Origin: Formicarius rufipectus
Taxonomy: Eukaryota; Chordata; Aves; Passeriformes; Formicariidae
Assembly (NCBI GenBank): GCA_013399695.1
Contig: VXAU01003159.1
Coordinates: forward strand, 452,415-516,414
DNA length: 64,000 bases
Reading direction: 5' to 3'
Positions 47,801 through 59,944 of the stretch are shown piece after piece (position 1 is the stretch's first letter; the number at the start of each line of letters is the position of its first letter). A program made the translations under genes and the position numbers. The notes under the pieces are model-generated. The model did not search any database, was not told the DNA's origin, and was given only the letters and a program-made list of their open reading frames with translations.

Positions 47801-50203
47801 CTGCTTTGGACCTGGGTTTCAAACCAGGAGTGGAGGCAATTAGGAAAAATCCTCCCAAAGTGCTGTATCTCTTGGGAGCAGATTCAGGTTGTGTAACACG
47901 TCAAGACTTGCCAAAGGATTGTTTTATCATCTATCAAGGTAATTAGTAGATGTAAATTGAGAAATGTTGCTATCTTAATAGCTGGAGAAGAAGCCTAAAC
48001 AGTGGCATAAAACCCTTTGAGCAATTCTAGCCTTTGTTTTCTGCCAAGAAATGGAACTTGTAATACACAACTGAGATACTGGTTACCCATTTCTTGGATG
48101 GAAGTGGGAAAGTGTTGATGAGTAGTAAGAGAATATAAACCAGTGTAGGTCTTCTGGAGCACAGCTTCAGACCTAGCAGACAAAACAGCATTGGTTTCCA
48201 ACTGTTCTATCATACCAAAACATAATCTCTTAATTCACTAAGAATGCTTGTTCTAGGAGACCCCCAGATCTGAGTGACTCTAGAGACTGAACTACCATTT
48301 ACTCCTGCTTCTAGTCCATTCATTCTCCCCAGAGTATTCAGCAAGAAAGACCTCATAGCAGTCAGCCTAACAGGCTTCATATTACTAGTTAAGCCAAACT
48401 TAGAAATGTCTTTTTTTCCTGGGAACACAGAAATTCTGTAGTGTATTAGTAAAGCATTTTTTTTTATTTTGAATTATTTCTTACATGGTTATGTACTGTT
48501 TCCTCTTTCCATGTCTTTAGGGCATCACGGGGATGTGGGAGCTCCTATGGCTGATGTTATTCTCCCAGGAGCAGCATATACAGAGAAGGCGGCTACATAT
48601 GTGAATACTGAGGGTAGGGCCCAGCAGACAAGAGTAGCAGTAACACCTCCTGGCATGGCAAGGGAAGACTGGAAAATTATTAGAGCTGTCTCTGAGGTAC
48701 TGTTGCTGTTACAAGTTGTATAATGAGAGGTTAAGTTCCTTTTTGGAAATGCTTTTCATTGTAAAAAGAGGTACATTTTCAGGGAAATACATGACTTTAG
48801 TTTTAAGAGGTAACATATTGAATCCCTCGTTAATTCTCTGAGTTAAATCATATAGTTTCCCTTTTGAGGACAGCACTGATACTGTAGCTGCTGTAATGGT
48901 GTTGGAATGCATAATAAATGAAGCTTATCTGCAGGTCTTCGTGAAAGGGTTTAGAGGAAACTGATGGGAGGATGCAGTTTCTTGAATTTTGGAAAAAAAA
49001 CCAGCATGGACTATTGTGGACAGGATCTGGTATAATTAGATAAGGTCAAGTAGGTGCTTAAAAAATCACAGAGAACAAGATGCATTGATAATTGCACCAA
49101 TTTTTATCACATTCGGCAATAAGGAAAGTACAAGTGACATCTGTGTGAAAGGAGAAAAGTACTTTTTGTCTTTCCCTTTTTAGCTCTGTATAGCAAGCAG
49201 GACAGCCTAGTTTTTTAACATGGGGAAGTGTTGACTGTGTAGGCATCAGAAGTCCAAAAGAACACTGTGACTTTGCTTCGGTTTGTGTATTCTAACTACC
49301 TGTGTTTTCAGGAGTGTAGATTTTTCGTAATTTTACTTTAGGTGTGTTAATGGATTGGTTATCTAAACCACTGTGAATTAAATCCCTGGTCTTGATGGAA
49401 TTTCCGTTGTGCCTCTTTTAGCTGGCTGGTATGACTTTGCCATATGAGAATCTTGATCAAATACGGAAGCGTTTAGAAGAAGTATCACCTAATCTGGTTC
49501 GGTATGATGATGTGGAAGAGGCTAACTACTTCAGCCAGGCAAATGAATTGTCAAAGGTAACCAAAACAGAAGCATCTTAGCATGGTTTAGTGCTGTTGTA
49601 TAGCTTGATGCTTTTTTTAAAAATGGGCCTTCTTCGTATGTAGCACAACAAATATTCTTTGACCTACACTGAACGCAGAATTCCCTAAACAAATGCTTTG
49701 GTAACAAGTTCCTATCATAAAAGTGACTTCCTTTTTTTTTTCCCACTGCAGTTAGTGAAGCAACAACTTCTTGATGATCCTCTTGTTCCACCTCAGCTCA
49801 CAATAAAAGACTTTTATATGACAGGTATGTGTAGTGTGGCCTTTCAATTCTGAAATCAGCAATTCATTTTACATAGCTTTACAGTAAGATTCTTAAGAGG
49901 CATTTAAAGCTTTCCACTAAAAGATGTAGGATTTGAGTCTTTTTAAGAAACAAAATTTTTCAGTAAAATTATTTAGAATTTCCATAAAGCACAGACTGTA
50001 TTTTCAACTAACCGATTTTATTTATATTCTTTGTATCTAGTCTTGTACTAAATTTCTGTGTCTGCATATAATTTGTAACAAGTTACAACACATTTGGATT
50101 TTTTTTTTCAGATTCCATCAGTAGAGCGTCCCAGACAATGGCCAAGTGTGTAAAAGCTGTTGTTGAAGGTGCTCATGCAGTAGAAGAGCCATCCATCTGC
50201 TAG
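32846..50203 (+). CDS. NDUFS1: NADH:ubiquinone oxidoreductase core subunit S1 (complex I 75 kDa subunit), 18 recognised coding exons
   Basis: Exons: 32846-32909, 33149-33240, 34622-34705, 35777-35853, 35936-36017, 36124-36254, 36971-37156, 41952-42086, 42492-42606, 43602-43747, 44349-44477, 45463-45592, 46071-46231, 47784-47938, 48521-48696, 49422-49556, 49752-49824 and 50112-50203. All introns are GT-AG and the frame stays open for 720 residues (human 727). The protein works in the matrix arm of mitochondrial complex I, carrying electrons toward quinone through three Fe-S clusters. Visible: an N-terminal presequence (MLRLLAVPRTLAG); 2Fe-2S N1b ligands C57, C68, C71, C85; N5 ligands H117, C121, C124, C130; N4 ligands C169, C172, C175, C219; then the molybdopterin-oxidoreductase-like domain, ending EEPSIC. 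Eight conserved residues (ACEKVGMQ in human) expected between exons 2 and 3 are missing from the assembly; no ligand is lost. The first intron after the Fe-S exons (37157-41951) holds an antisense ERV. Confidence 0.96.
34616..34621 (+). other. Single N in the splice acceptor of NDUFS1 exon beginning IPRFC
   Basis: The acceptor reads as a pyrimidine tract with one N five bases before the AG. The exon after it starts at the codon following the missing octapeptide. The N may be an ambiguous base or the mark of a collapsed gap. Confidence 0.6.
37694..37876 (-). pseudogene. Degenerate RNase H / integrase junction remnant
   Basis: A minus-strand stretch with a VHHTDVHAPR segment resembling the end of RNase H at the integrase boundary of retroviral pol. 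It is close to the point where similarity to the element stops. Confidence 0.5.
38321..38572 (-). pseudogene. Degenerate RNase H-region remnant
   Basis: A minus-strand open stretch in the position expected for the RT-RNase H connection. It contains a YTPTEKEMLA stretch typical of the start of retroviral RNase H. Broken on both sides. Confidence 0.5.
38875..39105 (-). pseudogene. Degenerate reverse transcriptase remnant
   Basis: A minus-strand stretch of the RT palm. The catalytic YxDD box reads YIGG here, so both metal-binding aspartates are lost. Together with surrounding stops this marks a dead copy. Confidence 0.65.
39897..40495 (-). pseudogene. Degenerate gag remnant of the ERV
   Basis: Two minus-strand open stretches, 40495-40142 and 40145-39897, sit next to each other and resemble avian ERV gag by composition and short motifs. 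They are interrupted by a frame change and stops. Non-functional. No reconstruction attempted. Confidence 0.55.
40784..40914 (-). mobile_element. CR1 LINE 3'-end fragment nested in the ERV
   Basis: The + strand contains the reverse complement of the well-known avian CR1 3' end: 'catagaattacagaat' (terminal ATTCTRTG-type repeats), then 'ggttggaatggaccttaaagatcatc', 'cccctgccatgggcagggc' and 'ctggccttgaat'. It is a 5'-truncated insertion, ~130 bp, in the leader/gag part of the ERV and therefore younger than it. Confidence 0.85.
41383..41880 (-). repeat. LTR (5' LTR of the ERV)
   Basis: On the minus strand it begins TGAATAGAG and ends CCACAACA, i.e. TG...CA, length ~498 bp. It is followed at once by a leader with an AATGTGGGG segment typical of the primer-binding region. 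The outer edge (41878-41885) is uncertain by a few bases. Confidence 0.7.
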
Positions 50204-50433
50204 AGACTAATCAGAGTGCTACCACCTCCATCCAAGTATTTGTTGCAGTTAACTGCTGTGACTGATAAATTTTTTTTCAAGATCTATTTGATAGGCTGTT
50301 GGGGTTTTTGTTTCTTCATTCATATTTTCATCACTTCAAATAGTCCCATAACATTATAGGACTGTTGTGTCTGAGAGAACATACAGCACTCAACTTACGG
50401 TATCAGAGGCAGAGTACATCACGATTGTATGCA

Positions 50434-50439
50434 AATAAA
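50434..50439 (+). terminator. Poly(A) signal of NDUFS1
   Basis: AATAAA is 231 bases after the stop codon at 50201-50203, giving a short 3' UTR. It is the first canonical signal after the stop. Confidence 0.65.
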
Positions 50440-52430
50440 TTATAATACCAAACAATACCTGTGTAATTCATGTAGCTCATGCTGCTTCTATGAAAAGAGT
50501 TCAGTAAACAACTTGTACTCAGTAAATCTTGATTTGCTAGAACAAATCGACATGACAAAAATACTAGATTCAAACTTTCTTCCAGAGCATCCAGGAATTT
50601 TAAGCCCTAGTTATAATGTAAATATACTATTTTTATAGTGTACTTTCAAAGCAAATTGTCCCTCATGCATCCTTTATGTCAGTGTTCAGACCCATCACTG
50701 CTCCAGATACTTCTGTATTTCTCCATTCCAGTTTAGCTGAACTACTCAGGGAGGAAATAATTTTGTTGTGAAAAAGAACAGCAGTCTCCTCAGCTTCCTC
50801 ATGCTTTAAAAATGAACAGATAAAATGCCTTTACACCAGTTCAGTAGTTTCTCTGTGCACTGATCTTTTTATAGCATAGTAGAAGGGGTTGTGTTTGATA
50901 TTTTTTAGTTGGTTGAGGTGGTTTTTTGTGGGTTTTTTTTAAGCTTTAGAGTTAATTCAGTGACTCCACTATGGTGATTAAAGTGTGGAAGAAAGATAAC
51001 TTCCTCTTCAACAGACTTCCAGGGTAATAAGGTTTAGAGTAATCCTTCCAGGAATCATGCAAATGGGAACAGTATCATAAAGCCATCACTTCCCACTTTA
51101 TTATTTAAAAGTGTTAATTTTGCATGTGGAAAGTGTAGAATTTTCAGTGTAGAATAATACTGAGTGCATGGGAGTGCTACTGTAGAAGCCTTAGCATTAT
51201 AAATTTCTTTTTTCTTCCATGCTTCAAGTTTCTCAGTAGCAAGTAATTTTTCAGAAATTGTTTTCTTTCTGGCCAGGAAGAAAACTCTTCCTGGTCATCC
51301 TGGTATACTACAGTGCATACAAGAGCTGTCTTAAATGCTGGGCATTGTTTTACTGAACCTGCCATCTGCAGTTATCACCAGGGTACCAAAAAAGGCAACT
51401 ATTTGCTTTATTCAAAGATACTACTCTGCCTGTTAGTGAGACATTGAGGGACACTGCAGTCTGTTTTTAATGTGGCAGTTCACAGGAACTAATCACTGTA
51501 TATGGAATCAAGTACAGCATAAAACCTTCATAATGTCCATGTGGAATTCTTGTTACTTTTTTAGGAAGAAGTGGGATTTGTTAGCACATAGAAAATGTAT
51601 GTGACATATGCCAAAAGGTTTAAGAAAGAGTGTAGTTGAATCCTGTAATATTCAGAAAAACATTTGGTTCTTGGGTTGCCAGGATGAAAACTTGGGGTTT
51701 TTCCCCTGAAAAACCATGTTGTACAAACAGAGGAATAAGTTCAGCTGTTCAACAAGTCTCTTACTACTCCATTTCAGAATTTATAAAAGTTTAAATGGTT
51801 TAAATACTTTTACCTTAAATGTTACAGCATTATTTAACTTGGGGAGCTTTGGCACGCTGTTTGGATTTTTTGAAAGTTCTACATCCTTCAATTAGTGTGT
51901 ATAAAAGACTTACTCAAAAAGTGTCCAGCCCTTATCTTAAAAGGCAAAAAGGGTAAGAAGTATGTGTGGTGCTGCCTGTCCTCTTTCCCACCTAACTAAT
52001 CACCAAGTACGGAATTTTTCAGCCAAACTTGGTAAGAGCAACAAGGCTCTGTACAAATTTCACTGTTGGAAACTAGAAGTTAGGAGAAATCTAAATTAGC
52101 ATTCTTACCAACTGAGTTTATAGTACAGCCCCTCCCTTATCTCATTTTCTGGCTGGACAGTCTGTGCACATGTGGACTTTTGCCCAGCTAGTGATGAAAG
52201 GATGCAGAGGTCTGCAAAGGACGTAACATAGGCTGGGCAAAATACTGAAATAAAAGTTACAGAAGTGGGGATATTCATGCAACTTACCTCTGCTTATGTA
52301 AAAGTTTACAGTTAGTGCTACTGCTTGCTGGTCCTGAAGCTGCAGCCTCAGACTAAGAGAATTATGAGACAACAGCAGTGAAGAGCCGGGATGATGGGAG
52401 ATGAACAGGCAAGAACAAATACTTTGAGTG
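50440..52430. other. Non-coding stretch downstream of NDUFS1
   Basis: AT-rich sequence with no exon, RNA gene or clear repeat that I can support. Alternative 3' UTR extension of NDUFS1 cannot be excluded. Confidence 0.4.
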
Positions 52431-52431
52431 C

Positions 52432-52760
52432 GTGAGTGCTGCTGGGCGGGGTGATACCCTGCCTGAGCGGCCTGTCCCGACGCTGCCGGGGGTGGGCGGA
52501 GGGTTTGTGACGCTCTGGTTGAAAGCCGAGCCCAGCCCCGTTCCCCGAGTGCAGCCCCGCTGCCATCTGCTGGCCAAGCGGCAGAGCCGCTCTGCGGGCG
52601 CATCGCCAGCTCCTTCACCGCCCCTGTTCCTGTGGCTCCTGCCTGCGCAGGCAGCCTGGCAGGGAACAGCAGGGTGTGGGGAAATGGATGGAGTTAGGCA
52701 GCATCCTCGGAATACTGTGCAAACACAGTTCTTGCGTGCAAGCAATTAACCCCAAACACG
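52432..52760. promoter_or_regulatory. GC-rich islet with CTCF core, possible insulator or minor promoter
   Basis: An isolated GC/CpG-rich patch in AT-rich intergenic DNA between NDUFS1 and the next CpG island. It contains a perfect CTCF core on the minus strand (separate entry) and GGGCGG-type boxes. Frames here are compositional artefacts and not supported as coding. Confidence 0.5.
52561..52573 (-). promoter_or_regulatory. CTCF core motif
   Basis: Minus-strand CCAGCAGATGGCA matches the vertebrate CTCF core CCASYAGRKGGC at every position, within a GC-rich islet. Confidence 0.6.
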
Positions 52761-52764
52761 ACCT

Positions 52765-55700
52765 CGATTAAACCTGCCCTTTCGGTAGTCTTGTCTTCAG
52801 CCAGTGGTTGTGGGGAGTGGAGAAGGAAAAGGGTGTGTTAATTCAAGGTAAAACCCTAAGCACTTAAAATTTCAAGCAAGCTTAGGTCAGCTGCAGTCAG
52901 ATCAAAGAGAAACAAACTGCATGCAAATTTAAGCTTCTAAGCCTACAGCTGTGATTTTAAACCAAACAAAATTTAAAAAAAAAAAGCCCTGTTCAACAGC
53001 CACCTTACTGAAAGCACCAGCATCCCAGTGGTTCATCCCTAGAGTTCTAAAAAGAGACTGATTTAAACCCTGTGCAATATAGTGAGCTTCAATAAAAAGA
53101 AACCAATGTGGTCCTGAATGGAAGTCAAGTCAAACAGGTATGTTCTCAGCAAGACTCTGAAACATCCAACAGAATTAGGCCAGTCATAAAAATAGCAGTT
53201 ACTATTTTTTTTTTTTTTACATATTTTGAAGTACAGCTCAAGGCAGAAAAGGAAGTATCTGTAACATTTCCTCAAGAAGCAAAATATTTGGGATCAGCAC
53301 CTGTTGTGAGGCTGACAGATTCTTGCAAGACTGACTGCTACACAGTAGTTGGGGGAAGTGCTGTATTTTACTATTGAAACCAACAGAAAAACAGCTCAGG
53401 GTCACTGCTCTAAAGGAAAAGCAGAGTGGCACACTGGCATCAGCCTTAATCCAAAGAGGAAAGGTAATCAAACTTTGTCTCCCTCCCTGTCCCCACACTT
53501 CTGCTCTCATAAAATACTCCAAGCAATGGTTAAGCCAAAATATCCTCTCCCAAAACAAGACAGGCTCTCAATAATGATTTGTTGTGTAGTTCTTGAAAAT
53601 ATGCAATTAGATGAAAACACCTTCTGTGATGAAGGGTTTAAAGACTGACTCTTTCAAGGCACTGACAGGAGAAATAGAGTGCTAACACGGAAACCAAGAG
53701 AGGAGGACGTCACTGTGACTACCAACAGAGAAAAAAAGTAATAATAAGTAAACAGGGAGTTCTGCAGAGCAGCCAAAAGTTAAGGACTTCACTGACAACT
53801 ACAGTAAGCTTTTTATCAGGAGTACAAGAACCCCACAAGATGTCAAAGCGTGTACGTTCTCCCAGTTACCCGGTAAGTTGCATTGCTCAAGAAGCAGTTT
53901 TAAAATTCCTATTTAAAACCACCACCACCAAAATGCCAAAGAAAACACACTTATTAATTTATTAATAGATGTTTACATATTCATAAAATGCTAAATGGGC
54001 TCAAGTACCTTTGGGAACAAAACACTGAGGTTTAGAGAGTCACAAGGACAACTTTATTCAGAAAGGAATGCTGAATTCTTCACTCTGTGTGTGGGCTTAT
54101 ACACATCATGTATACTACCTTGACTAAGGTTTTATCCAAAAGACACTTTAGAGTAACACATATTAGCTGATGGAAGGATGTCAGCAATGTGCCCAAAGTA
54201 CAGCAATATGTGCTCCACAGGTGAGCTCAACAGAAAATGGCACAGAGAATCATAAGCAATATATATAAAACCTTGTAATTCAAGCAAAACGAGTGGTTCC
54301 ATAATCAGCAAAGCCTGCTATGCTAAAAACTTAATAATTATCGTTTTCCTCTAGCCACATGTTAGAATCTATTCCCAGTGCCCAATGCTGAGAAACCTAC
54401 TGAGATTTAGAGGCATAATAGCTAGTAGAGACAACTCCTCACTCAGCCAATACTGAATTTCGAATATACTTAACTAATATTTTTTAAAAATAGTTTTATT
54501 TCTTCTTGTCACCTTCTGTACACTTGTGTTTATATTTGAAATGGATCAGAGATGAGAACCAGGTATCAAAAAGAAACAGTAATACTAAGAGTAAAAAGCT
54601 TCATGTATAATAAATAAGTTCCAAAATCCACTGTAATCTCATGACCCTAGACACTAATTAAGGCTTATGCTTTGATGTTAGCTCAGCTCCAACTATTTTT
54701 TAAAAATCCTGTCCCACATGCTTTTCATTTCTCAATTATCCATCCAAGGATATTCCACACCTTTGCTGGAAGCTAGTTTCAGAAGACTAAGAAACTTCTG
54801 ATTTGATCCAGAGTGAAAATTCTCATCTTTCCAATTTGCTGTGGTGACCAAGACCAACATTAATCTGAATGTAAATGAGTAACTGGACTAATAGCAGAAA
54901 GAAGGACTGGTGTTAAAGTGTGTAGCTTCTTAACTACTACAACTACAGTTAATGAAATATCAATAGACATAAGAAGATAGTAAAAATACAATAATATACT
55001 TTGAATTAACAGTGGGTTCCCAGTAAAATGGGATGGTATTAGAGCATCCTGCTGGGAGAGTTTATTCCATTCATTTGTCTATTTAAAGAAGTCTCCACAG
55101 ATGCCCAGCGTACTCTGGACAACCTTCGCACAATTAACAGTCTTACTATTTTGTCTGCTGAGCTTTAGGAAGACAATACCATTTATTTAATGCAGATTAA
55201 AATACACATTGATAATGAAGAACAGATTAGTGAAGTCTTGGTTAATTACTATTTTCAGTACGGTTCACTATCAATTAATTATATTATCATGTAATAGCTA
55301 GCATACATCGGCTCCCATTTGGTTAAATACTTCTGCAACTATACTCCTACTGAATTCACAGCAAAATTCCCATTGCTCCAAAAATCTTTAATGAAGCCCC
55401 TAAGACTCAGGAAAACAAGGCCAGTCACGTACTTTGTGTTGCTCTGCTAGTATTTATGACTTTAAGTGAAGTAAAGCAAAGTTACTCTGTTGTGCGTATA
55501 GTTTGTCCTACACTTTCAGGTGTGCTATCTGCCATGGAGGAGTGCACTAAAACATGGGTTTCAAGGGGTTTAGCAGAAGAAGCTCAATTTATAGCATAAC
55601 TTGGGAGTATTTCCTGGGGAAAAATCCTCAGACTGTACAGTGTTTTTAACACAGGAGCTCCAATGTTTGGAAAAGTGGTAAAGAGCATGCTGGTTATCAA

Positions 55701-58700
55701 ATACATTTGACTGCAGCAGAGTAACTGAAATCCAAATATGCTAGAGACAACCACTGCTATACAATCTCCATGTTAAAGAACTGTTGAAAAATAAGCATTT
55801 TTCAATAATACCAATATGCTGGGCTTTAATGGTTGGCTTGACCTCAAAACTAGCCACTGTTAAATAAACCAATATCATGTAACAGCTGCTCAAGACATTG
55901 CTTAGAAGAATGTATCGGAACACAACTTTTTTATCTAATTTGTCACCCTTTTCAATCTTTAAAAACCTAAAGATGAGCTTCTCTGTACAAATGTGGCTCT
56001 CTATATATGAAAGTCTCTAACACCTATTCACTCATGAGTTGTTCCTCCCCTTCACAGCATTCACCTGCATTTTAAACAAATTGCTGATCTCAAGCATTTG
56101 AAGACATTGGAACTGTTTTCCCACACTGTGTGTCTTTCAAGGAATAATACCAAGATGCTGACATTATTACACTATTTGTGGAGAAGCCCAGACTCTTCAT
56201 CACATGCACAGAGGCTAAATCATGCTCCAGAAATTCTTGAGGTCTGTACTTGGGGTGAGCATGACCTTGTGAGAGTCAAGGTTCATTTCTTGATGCAGTC
56301 TCCTCCAGTAACTGCCATACAACTTAAAGCATCTTTTTCATTGCTTTTATTAGACTCACAAAGCTTATTCACTATGTCACTGCCCTCTGTCTCACTACTA
56401 ATTACAAGTGAGACACATCAGCACAGTATGCCTCATTAGCCAGAAACCAGTGATTTACAGGACATTCATGTACTCTGACCATCTCTGCTCAAGTGTACAA
56501 GTTTCCTGCCTGCCTGGACCTGAACCTGCCTGGAGAGGTTGGTCCAGGGATGTGGCCACTTTAAAGTTACAGCAGACAGACCTATTCTGTAATGAAGACA
56601 TGGAATTTCCAGAATACAATTCTGCATGTGTATGGGGGAAGTTTCTTGCTTCGAGTTTACACATTGTCCTTGTACGGAAGACTCAGAGTCAAATTCTCCA
56701 TTACAATTTCAGAGCACTGCTCTACTTGATCAAAATAATGCATCTCCCAACATAAGAGTCCTGACCATAAAGATGAGTAAATATTTTTAAAAATATTTTA
56801 ATTCTGCATTACTAAAGCTAGCAGACTTTGCTTCTTTAGGTTATTCCTGTGTAACATTTTATTGTCAGCAAAACAAATAAAATAATATTTTTTGTTTTAG
56901 TAAGTTAATGAAAAGCAAAATACTCAGGTAAATAAAGTTTTGTTAAATAAATTTTTCCATCCATACAGGATAAATTTTAACTTCTCTGTTGAATGATTAC
57001 ACAATGGTCCACATAACTAAAATCTAGTGCATTTTTCCTCTTTACTTTGTCCTCATTTTTTGGGTACAAGCTACTAAAAAATACCCCATTTCAAGTTTTC
57101 CTATTCCAAACTAGATTGAAAATGTTGCTCCTTTTGCTTAGCATTAAGCTTCTGGCTTCACAATTAATACACAAACAGATCTCAGCATGTCACCAAAACG
57201 TGTAATGCTACTATTATGCACGTTTAAATTTAGGCATGCAAGTAATCCGATTAAAGCCAGTATTTGCAAAGTCAAGCACATGAGCCAAAGAAAAGGTTCA
57301 ATATTGTTTCTCTGTTGAGGTTCTCAAGAGCATTCATAGCCATCTCTCTAAAACGTTGTATCATCTGCATCCCATTAAAATAATACAATTCCAAGATACT
57401 AAGTGTGCTGTATAGATATTCCCAAGAGTACTAGAGAGATGCAGCACAGACTACTTGTTCATAGTGTACCTCTTTTCCTAAAACACAAAAAGTATCTATA
57501 TAGTCCAATGGAGAAAACCTGAATTATAGCTGAATTATACTGAACTACTGAATTACAGTTAAAAGTAGCAATTCTCTTGTTTAGCACAATGGTAGATACA
57601 AGAAGTCACTTTGTGCAAAAACTTGAATTTGGTATTCTAGCAAATCCTACTGACTTGGTAAGAGTCTTATGCAAGAGTGATCCTTCAAACACTTCTGAAT
57701 TATTAATCAGGCCTGCAAGCACTTGCAAAACTGAGGTCTGAGAGTTTGGCCCTTTATTTATTCAGAATAAAAGGAAATTAGGTTACGCTGCATATGTTGA
57801 ATCCCTAAATCCCTTGTGATAATGTATTATTTGTAATAATTTACTATTTGTAATATTTCAAAAGGTATACGGTTTTTTAATCATGCCATACCTGCCCAAC
57901 ATTTGTAATCCCTGTCATTCCTGTAATGAATTTTAAGTATAGAATTTAAAAGTAGTTACTGTTGAAATATCTTACAAAAAGAATCATCATACTTCATGTT
58001 CCAAAGCACACAATAACGACTCGTACAATTACAAAGTACCCTAATTATTGCATTACTTCAACACAAAATACAAAGTCCTTTGAAATGCAATAAAGGAGCA
58101 ACATTTTTTGTTTGTTTTCTAATGTCAGAGCAGAATAATGCATTTAACAGATTAAAAATCTGATAGAGAAAAACACCTCCAATGCAGCAACTCCATAGAA
58201 TGCAGATTATTAAAATGTGCTAACCATAGACTAATCATAATTTTTAAAAATTTCTGTTGCAAAAAATAAAGTTTGACACAAAGACCAACTGACTTTTAAT
58301 TGTACTTTAATTCAAAATTGTTTATCTAAATGACAAACCCACTATCAACACACAAACTATGATCACCATAATGGGCTGGGCAAATGCAAAGTATGTTTTG
58401 AAATGTGAGGATTTTTTTTTTAAAGATTAAAGGACTGAACTAAACCAACATCTTTCAGATTTGACTGGGGAGAGGGAGAGGTTGGTAACATGCTAAGTAA
58501 TTCAGTGCCTTCATTCACATGACCTTAGTCTGGCTGCAGTTCTACTAGCCTATCCCACCTGAATAATTCTTAAAATGGAAAAAACTTAAATTAATGTATA
58601 GCTCATTAGTTTCCTAATTATTTCCTCTTCCTTCGGGACAAATAAAATGGCATCTTTGCAGTTTATCTCTGTGCATAATACCACTGCAAGAAACACCATC

Positions 58701-59940
58701 ATAGGTCTGCTGAATACAGAGATCAGTATCTTCACCTAGAGATACACCATAGTATCTCACATTGTAAGAAATACATGAAATGCTGTCAAAACAATCTAAT
58801 AAAAGCATCTGCAACAACAACAAAAAAAACCCACTATTAACTTATATTACAAGACACTGTAATATAAATTCACAGCATTTCTCAACTCTAAGTAAGTCAG
58901 AGATAATATTCATAAGTATCAGGAACAAAGCCCCCAAATCAAAACAGTAACTTAAAAAGAACCAAACCGGATTTTTAGAAGGCTGCAAAGTGCTTTGAAA
59001 ACATTAAAACCAAAACTCAATATTGCCCCCAAATTTCTTGCTATGAGTTCTGTTTTTGCACATCCCATCCTGAAGAGCAGACAATGCTGAATTTATGACA
59101 GCACAATTTCTCATCTAGATACCACAGATTTCCCTGCCTTGCATTTATCATCCATATTTCTCTACATAGGCTACTCTAAAAAAATTTTAAAATCAAAAAT
59201 AAAGAAATAGCAGATTTTTCTACCTGTACATTCAGTTTTATTTACAGTGCCTTGAAAGAGAGAAAGACGTATTGGTACGGTTACAGCAAACTATATCACA
59301 TGTCTCAGCTGTTCAACTGACAGTATGAGTACCAAAAGAAAGTTACACGAACTTTCATAATTACACATTAATTTTTAGCATTATCACACATCGACAAAAA
59401 AAAAGTTATAAACTTTATAAATACCGGAAAAAATATTTTTAAAAAAACCCACAAAGTTACCAGAAATGTAATTTTACCATACCTTTTTTATTTTTTCCCA
59501 GATAGTTGATCTTAACAGGTTATAAAGAAAATTATTTCTTCAGCTACAAGCCTTTGTATTTTATTTTTATTTAAAATAAAAAGGTCAAATAAATTATAAA
59601 ATATTTTGCTCTGGCCATTTGGCTCCCTCCTCCAAATTGACACTTTATAAAAACCTTCTGTACTTTTTTCCCCCTCCCTCTCTCCCTCTTTACTACCTCC
59701 AAGATGGTAGGAAAGTTGTTGTTTTGGAGGGCAGAGGAGCCGCTCTCTGATGTTATGTCCTCTCGGTGCCTGTAGTGGTGCTGTAGGAGGCTGCTGGCTC
59801 TCTTCTTGAGCAGCCCCAGCAGCCCTGCCTTCTTTGCTGGAGAATATATTCAGGGATTCCCCTTAATAATCACCTACCCTCTGAGCACTTTGTAGTTTTA
59901 AAATAATAAAGAGCCCCCAAAGCTTCCTCCCCACAAAAAG
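52765..59940. other. Long AT-rich non-coding stretch
   Basis: No convincing exon on either strand. Homopolymer runs occur (about 53205-53218 T, 58411-58420 T). A short ATG frame at 53840-53872 followed by GTAAGT looks exon-like but cannot be tied to any gene. The stretch is expected intergenic between NDUFS1 and INO80D. Confidence 0.45.
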
Positions 59941-59944
59941 CAGG

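Noticed and set aside
53840..53877. ATG frame of 11 codons followed by GTAAGT, looking like a first coding exon
   Set aside because: No downstream exon in frame was found and the peptide matches no expected neighbour gene.
59740..59860. Minus-strand open stretch (RASSLLQHHYRHRED...) after a plausible acceptor
   Set aside because: No ATG, no recognised family, and it lies next to the CpG island in the wrong orientation for the expected gene.
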